DNA from: Peptoniphilus_A sp050943655 | GTDB taxonomy: Bacteria; Bacillota; Clostridia; Tissierellales; Peptoniphilaceae | Length of the DNA stretch: 19,224 bases | Direction of reading: 5' to 3' | NCBI RefSeq assembly: GCF_050943655.1 | Contig: NZ_JBMNPQ010000029.1 | Span: 1-19,224 of the forward strand | Part shown: one piece after another, positions 15,045 through 19,224 of the stretch | Layout of the letters: each line of letters starts with the position of its first letter | Position numbering within the stretch: position 1 is the first letter of the stretch | Notes under the pieces: generated by a model | What the model was told of the DNA's origin: nothing | Seen by the model: the letters and a program-made list of their open reading frames with translations, nothing else | The model's database searches: none | Program-made: the position numbers and the translations under genes

Positions 15045-15062
15045 AATATATTCCTCCTAAAA

Positions 15063-15593
15063 TTATTGAGATACTTTAACCATTGCTGGTCTTAGTGTTT
15101 TTTCATCTATTAAATAACCTTTTTGCAATACTTCAATTACTACGCCAGAATCATATTCGTCACTGTCTTCTGTTAAAACTGCGTGATGATAAGTTGGATC
15201 AAACTCTTCTCCAAGAGCTTTCATCTCTACGATGCCTTCTTTTTGAAGTACATCTATTAATTGGTCTCTTATCATCTTGACTCCGTCGTAAGTACTGTCC
15301 TTATCTTCTATAGAGTCTATTGCTCTATCAAAGTTATCAATTACTGGCAACAAATCATTTGCGATTTTTCTAACTCCAAGCTCAATATAACCTTTCTTTT
15401 CTTCCTCAGTTCTTCTTTTAAAATTTGTGAAGTCTGCTTGAAGTCTCATGAACTTGTCTTTTAGATCATCGTATTCTTTGTTACTCTCTGTCTCTTGGTT
15501 TTCAATATTTTCATTTTCAATATTTTCTTCTATGTTTTCATTCTCAAGATTTTCTTCATTCAGATCTTTCTTGATATTATCTTCATTAGCCAT
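15063..15593 (-). CDS. grpE: Nucleotide exchange factor GrpE
   Basis: Exchanges ADP for ATP on DnaK. The 176 residues start with an acidic, low-complexity segment of Glu/Asn repeats (about 9-40, variations on ENIEN and ENLEN), then the coiled coil with FMRLQADFTNFKRRTEEEKK and the signature ANDLLPVIDNFDRAI, and the C-terminal beta domain with GEEFDPTYHHAV and VLQKGYLIDEKTLRPAMVKV. Its ATG directly follows the hrcA TAG (TAGATG), with AGAGGTG as the binding site inside the hrcA end, so the two are translationally coupled. Confidence 0.97.
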   Translation of the reverse strand: MANEDNIKKDLNEENLENENIEENIENENIENQETESNKEYDDLKDKFMRLQADFTNFKRRTEEEKKGYIELGVRKIANDLLPVIDNFDRAIDSIEDKDSTYDGVKMIRDQLIDVLQKEGIVEMKALGEEFDPTYHHAVLTEDSDEYDSGVVIEVLQKGYLIDEKTLRPAMVKVSQ

Positions 15594-16628
15594 CTAAACA
15601 CCTCTTTGCATTTCTACTAAAGCCCTCTGTACACCATCACTGAAAACTTGCACAGTTTTTAAAATTTCAGGATAATCAATCCTTACTGGTCCGATAATGC
15701 CGAGGCTTCCCAATATTTTATAAGACGACATGAAAGGTGCTCTTATGATTGTATATCTCTTCATAAGTTCTGCCTCGTTTTCGTCACCAATTATTACATC
15801 AATTCTATCTGGCGATAAATCATCACTTAGAATTTCAAGTAGTGAGTCTCTGTCTTCTATAAGACTCATAAACTCCCGAGCCCTATCTAAATCTTTATAT
15901 TCATCAAAATTTAAAATGTTTGTAAGTCCATCATAATAAATTTCGATTGCAGAGACCTTTTTGTTAAATACTCTAACTAGGTTTATGATGTCTGAAATTA
16001 ATTTTCCATATTTTGCCATACCCATAGAAAGAGTAATCTTTAATGACTCAATCTTTTCAAAATCGAGCCCACAAATATTTTCATTTAAAATCTTTTCAAT
16101 ATATAGTAAATCTTCTTCATCTATATCATGTATCTCAAGTAAATGTCTCTCTACAACTCCCTTATCTCCAACTAGGATTAACACAGCTGTAAATTTGTCT
16201 ATCTTTACAAGAGTAAGTCTTTTTATTGTCCTATCAGGTTTTTGAGGAGTTACCAAGTAAGATGTGCAATTAGTCATTTCTGCCAAAAGATTTACAGTAT
16301 TTTTGTAAAATTCTTCTATGCTGTTTGAAATCCCCATTAACTGATTTTTAATTTGCTCAGAAAACTTTTTATTTTCATAAGGCATAAAGTTATCGTAGAA
16401 TTCATCGACATAGAACCTGTAAGCTTTGTTAGATGGAACTCTTCCCGCAGATTGATGAGGCTTATTCAAAAAACCTAAATCTTCAAGATCTGCCATCTCA
16501 TTTCTTATGGTAGCCGAACTAACTCCCAAGTTATAATCCTTTGACAAAGTTCGTGACCCAACAGGAACAGGCATATCGATATATGCTTCTATAATAGCGT
16601 TTAAAATGTTAATTTTCCTGCTGTCCAT
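15594..16628 (-). CDS. hrcA: Heat-inducible transcription repressor HrcA
   Basis: Repressor that binds CIRCE operators and silences the dnaK and groE operons until heat stress titrates GroEL. From the ATG at 16628 it has 344 residues, normal for the family. Seen: N-terminal winged helix with SRTLSKDYNLGVSSATIRNE and ADLEDLGFLNKPHQSAGRVP, then YRFYVDEF, and the C-terminal HrcA domain (GPVRIDYPEILKTVQVFS near the end). A GTG at 16649 is in frame but lies inside the CIRCE operator, whereas the ATG at 16628 has AAGGAGG about 5 nt upstream. First gene of hrcA-grpE-dnaK. Confidence 0.97.
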   Translation of the reverse strand: MDSRKINILNAIIEAYIDMPVPVGSRTLSKDYNLGVSSATIRNEMADLEDLGFLNKPHQSAGRVPSNKAYRFYVDEFYDNFMPYENKKFSEQIKNQLMGISNSIEEFYKNTVNLLAEMTNCTSYLVTPQKPDRTIKRLTLVKIDKFTAVLILVGDKGVVERHLLEIHDIDEEDLLYIEKILNENICGLDFEKIESLKITLSMGMAKYGKLISDIINLVRVFNKKVSAIEIYYDGLTNILNFDEYKDLDRAREFMSLIEDRDSLLEILSDDLSPDRIDVIIGDENEAELMKRYTIIRAPFMSSYKILGSLGIIGPVRIDYPEILKTVQVFSDGVQRALVEMQRGV

Positions 16629-16642
16629 AATCTCCTCCTTTA

Positions 16643-16669
16643 TTAGCACTCGTTCACCTTGAGTGCTAG
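16643..16669 (-). promoter_or_regulatory. CIRCE operator (HrcA binding site)
   Basis: Inverted repeat CTAGCACTC - 9 nt - GAGTGCTAA on the minus strand. It matches the consensus TTAGCACTC-N9-GAGTGCTAA except for the first base. It lies just downstream of the predicted transcription start and ends 14 nt before the hrcA ATG, the standard position for autoregulation of hrcA-grpE-dnaK. Confidence 0.97.
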
Positions 16670-16678
16670 TACAATTAT

Positions 16679-16707
16679 ATGTTAATTGATTTATACACTT
16701 TTGTCAA
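16679..16707 (-). promoter_or_regulatory. Promoter of hrcA-grpE-dnaK
   Basis: Minus strand TTGACA (16702-16707), a 17-bp spacer and TAACAT (16679-16684). The start point would be near 16672, directly at the edge of CIRCE, so HrcA binding would block initiation or early clearance. Confidence 0.8.
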
Positions 16708-16902
16708 GGCTTTTTCTAAAAATTTTAAGTTTTAATCCGCTCATTGGCTAAAAATTTATTTTTTATTTTCTCATTTAAGTGTTTCTTTAAATTTAATGAA
16801 GCAGTAAAACAAATTTTAAATAAAGTTTATCTTTATATTAAAGTTTTTTTGTAAATACTCCCCTCACTATAAATTATTCTTAAAAGAGGCGTAATTATGT
16901 AA

Positions 16903-16946
16903 AAAAAAGATGCTGCAAAGCGCAGTGCTTTACAACATCTTTTTAT
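16903..16946 (-). terminator. Strong hairpin terminator after the 5'-nucleotidase gene, T-rich on both strands
   Basis: Minus strand GATGTTGTAAAGC (16927-16939) pairs with GCTTTGCAGCATC (16909-16921), 13 bp with two G-U and a 5-nt loop, followed by eight T. On the plus strand the same stem is followed by CTTTTTATTTTA, so it could also stop transcription coming the other way. It lies 8 nt past the stop codon. Confidence 0.9.
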
Positions 16947-16947
16947 T

Positions 16948-19092
16948 TTATGCTGCTTTTGGCATTTCAGCTGCTGCTGAAACTTCTTTAATATAATCAA
17001 TTGGCTTTGGTGTAATAGTTTTGTCCTTCTTAATTCTTTCAACTAATACATCTCTTACTGGAATATAAGTCTCATCTACATTAGTAGCATTTGAGAAGTC
17101 ATAACCGTCTCCACCAGTAAACATAAAGTCATTTACTACAACTCTATAAGTTTTGTTTTCATCAATTGGTGTTCCATCAGATAGAGTAATCTTTGTGATT
17201 TGTTCACCATAAGGTTTTGTTTTGTCATACTCTACATATAGTCCACTAAAGTCTCCATCAGTTGTCTTTGGCATATTGATTCCGTGATCAATTGCTTTTA
17301 TTAAATCTTTTCCTGGTAGGTCCATAACTACAAGGTAGTTGTCGAATGGCATAATTTCGTAAAGATCTCCCATTGTTATTTGACCTTTGTCTAAAGTTCT
17401 TCTAAGTCCTCCACCGTTTTGGATTGCTACTTGTGCTTCAGTTTTATCTGCCATTACTTCTGCTGCCCAGTATCCTAGAAGTGAATTTGAACCCTTTGAG
17501 TCTCTGTCGTGAGTAAATTCAGCAGTTGCTTCACCCAATACATTGCTCTTAATTGGTTTTAATTCTTCTTGTAAATCATTAAATGATTTTTCAGCTGCTG
17601 CATCTTTTATAATATTATTCTTTATTAGATTTCCTTGTAGAACTCTTGTATCAATTGCTGCCTTGTCGTCACTCTTAGTAATTTTCATATCGCCTATAGC
17701 GCGTCCAGAATAAAAAGTTTGCATAATAGCAACATCATTTACTTTTCCACTTACTGTCATGTGAGAGTGAGCTGAAAGAATTGCGTCAAGTCCACTAACA
17801 TTTTTTGCAACATCTGCTGCAGTTCCTTTTATTTCATTTGACTTTTCGTCTTGGTTAGAATCTAAGTGGGTTAGTGCAATAATTACATCAGGTTTTCCTT
17901 CTTCTGCTTTTCCTTCATTTAAAAAGTCAACCCAGTACTTAGCTGATTCAATTGGATCTTTAAATTCAAATCCTTCAATATATTGAGCTTTTGTTAGAGT
18001 TGAAGTTTCTGGATGTGCAAGTCCTATAAAAGCTATTTTTAAATTATTTTCTTCTGTAATTATATATGGTTTTGCCCAGCTTACTGGTTCGTTAGTTTTT
18101 TTATCGTAGATGTTAGAAGCAAGGAATGTGAAGTTTCCATCTTTGCTCCAATTTTCTATTTTTTCTGCGCCCCAGTCAAATTCATGATTTCCAACTGCAG
18201 ATGCAAGTACTCCCATGCCCTTCATCATTTCAGTAACTGGTTTTCCGTATGTTAAGTTTGAATCACTTGTACCTTGGTAGCTGTCTCCACCAGATAGAAC
18301 TATTGTGTTTGGATGTTTTTCTTTAAAAGCATTTACATATCCAACCATTTTTGCCATGCCCATGTTTCTCTTCTTGCCAGTTGTTTCTTCTGCAACATTT
18401 CCGTGGAAGTCGTTAAAATATAGAATGTGAATTTCGTCATCTTTTACTTCACCAAATTTTACTCCCATTTCTTTAGCTTTTTCTGCAGAAAATACTCCCT
18501 TTTTAGCAAGTAGTTCACCAAGAGTATAACCAGTGTTGTCATTTATTTCTGCGCTTAGTGCATTAACTATATACTCAGTTGCTTCTCTTTTTGTAATACT
18601 TGAATTAATGTCGTCATCTTTTCCAAGAATTCCAAGTTCTTTAGAAATTTTATCTGCTTCGCCATAAGCTATTTTAGTGTCATAAGATAGTCCTCTTAAT
18701 ATGAATGAAATAAATTCTTTCTTGCTTAAATCTGAATTAGGATCAAACTTATCTTCTGACTTTCCATTTGTGATGTTTAAATCAAATCCAAGTCCAGCGT
18801 AACCTTTAAACCATTGAGGTACGTCTTTAAATGGATTTAATTTTACATATTCTTCGCTTTCTGATAGTTCTTGAGAATATCCAAGAGCTTTTAGCACCAT
18901 TGTAAGACCTTCAGATCTCTTAAGAGGTGCGTTTAATGTTTCTTCGCTGTTGTCTTTATCAAGTAATTCCAATTGTTGCAAAGTCTCAGTAGAGTCAAGT
19001 TTCTCTTCACTTGCAAAGACTCCTTGGAATGTGCTTAGCATTAAAATAAGTGCTAATAACAAAGACAAATACTTTTTACTGTGTTTATTCAT
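16948..19092 (-). CDS. SLH-domain surface 5'-nucleotidase / UshA-like metallophosphoesterase
   Basis: Secreted enzyme that probably dephosphorylates extracellular nucleotides or related phosphoesters. From the ATG at 19092 (AGGAGG site) it has 714 residues; an upstream in-frame start at 19128 lacks such a site. Signal peptide 1-28 (YLSLLLALILMLS ... VFA/SEE). Residues about 56-181 hold divergent S-layer homology repeats (NPFKDVPQWFKGYAGLGFDL; KFDPNSDLSKKEFISFILRG) that would anchor it to the wall. The metallophosphoesterase domain has YFNDFHGN (225-232), LSGGDSYQGT (266-275), GNHEFDWG (301-308), ALTHLD and AHSHM, all metal-site motifs. The C-terminal 5'-nucleotidase domain has NGGGLRRTL, MPFDNYLVVMDL and FTGGDGYDF for substrate binding. 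No LPXTG motif is present. The substrate cannot be told from sequence. It lies upstream of hrcA, where lepA-hemN often lie in Firmicutes. Confidence 0.92.
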   Translation of the reverse strand: MNKHSKKYLSLLLALILMLSTFQGVFASEEKLDSTETLQQLELLDKDNSEETLNAPLKRSEGLTMVLKALGYSQELSESEEYVKLNPFKDVPQWFKGYAGLGFDLNITNGKSEDKFDPNSDLSKKEFISFILRGLSYDTKIAYGEADKISKELGILGKDDDINSSITKREATEYIVNALSAEINDNTGYTLGELLAKKGVFSAEKAKEMGVKFGEVKDDEIHILYFNDFHGNVAEETTGKKRNMGMAKMVGYVNAFKEKHPNTIVLSGGDSYQGTSDSNLTYGKPVTEMMKGMGVLASAVGNHEFDWGAEKIENWSKDGNFTFLASNIYDKKTNEPVSWAKPYIITEENNLKIAFIGLAHPETSTLTKAQYIEGFEFKDPIESAKYWVDFLNEGKAEEGKPDVIIALTHLDSNQDEKSNEIKGTAADVAKNVSGLDAILSAHSHMTVSGKVNDVAIMQTFYSGRAIGDMKITKSDDKAAIDTRVLQGNLIKNNIIKDAAAEKSFNDLQEELKPIKSNVLGEATAEFTHDRDSKGSNSLLGYWAAEVMADKTEAQVAIQNGGGLRRTLDKGQITMGDLYEIMPFDNYLVVMDLPGKDLIKAIDHGINMPKTTDGDFSGLYVEYDKTKPYGEQITKITLSDGTPIDENKTYRVVVNDFMFTGGDGYDFSNATNVDETYIPVRDVLVERIKKDKTITPKPIDYIKEVSAAAEMPKAA

Positions 19093-19224
19093 AAAAACCT
19101 CCTTTATTGTATGAATATATAATATCATATTTATAAATAATTTTAAGTATTATTATGGTAAATTAATAACGCCTCTTTATGATAGATTTTTAATGTTAGA
19201 GTAGTAGTTATTCTATCTTCATTA

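Noticed and set aside
15063..15593. Repeats in the grpE 5' region as a variable tandem repeat locus
   Set aside because: The units are imperfect, short Glu/Asn codon runs in an acidic N-terminal tail common in GrpE; no exact repeat unit is kept at DNA level.
16670..16902. Possible small RNA or gene between hrcA and the 5'-nucleotidase gene
   Set aside because: Apart from the hrcA promoter and one flanking repeat copy, the sequence is AT-rich with no frame, promoter or stable hairpin I can support.
611..19000. Many plus-strand open frames of 60-125 codons across the window, and a 112-codon minus frame at 12559-12897
   Set aside because: All lie inside well-identified minus-strand genes or their ends, lack ribosome binding sites and family motifs, and have the low-complexity Ser/Phe/Ile make-up of antisense or shifted-frame AT-rich DNA.
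19093..19224. End of another gene upstream of the 5'-nucleotidase
   Set aside because: All frames on both strands have stops in this short stretch; it reads as an AT-rich promoter region with TATTAT-like boxes but no clear -35.

Overview
The window looks like a low-GC, anaerobic, probably non-sporulating Firmicute. A Tissierellia/Peptoniphilaceae-type organism is my best guess, but this is inference. The reasons are AT-rich codon use, strong AGGAGG ribosome binding sites, a CIRCE-controlled hrcA operon, and the classic Firmicutes order hrcA-grpE-dnaK-dnaJ-prmA-rsmE-mtaB ... rpsU-yqeY-nfeD-floA ... phoH-ybeY-dgkA-cdd-era-recO. Every gene I can support is on the minus strand, so transcription runs from high to low coordinates. 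The sporulation genes yqfC and yqfD that normally lie between floA and phoH, and yqfF/pgpH between phoH and ybeY, are absent.

Layout in transcription order. (1) 19092-16948: a secreted, SLH-anchored 5'-nucleotidase-type phosphoesterase, ending in a strong hairpin terminator. (2) 16707-13224: a sigma-A-type promoter overlapping a CIRCE operator, then hrcA-grpE-dnaK, closed by a hairpin terminator. (3) dnaJ (13114-11987) follows this terminator and has its own terminator. (4) 11882-8217: a TTGTAT-17-TATAAT promoter with a very short leader drives prmA-rsmE-mtaB-DUF1284-hinT, all overlapping or nearly touching, ending in a terminator. (5) 8149-7205: a good promoter, a roughly 165-nt leader with four nested helices, and a broken gene for a secreted stalk-domain/NPCBM-like protein with two in-frame stop codons and no frameshift. 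(6) 7148-6437: promoter, rpsU (S21) and yqeY, with a terminator. (7) 6327-4092: nfeD-floA and an unknown one-TM protein, with a terminator. (8) 4003-1: phoH-ybeY-dgkA/PAP2 fusion-cdd-era-recO, tightly overlapped; recO runs off the window edge.

Functionally this is a housekeeping block. It combines protein quality control (HrcA/GrpE/DnaK/DnaJ), ribosome and tRNA modification or maturation (PrmA, RsmE, MtaB, YbeY, Era, S21), membrane microdomains (NfeD/FloA), lipid carrier recycling (DgkA-PAP2), pyrimidine salvage (Cdd) and recombination (RecO). The unusual part is 7200-8150: a promoter and structured 5' leader that look intact sit in front of a gene whose frame is interrupted immediately after its signal peptide. 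No tRNA, rRNA, CRISPR array, transposase or phage gene was found.
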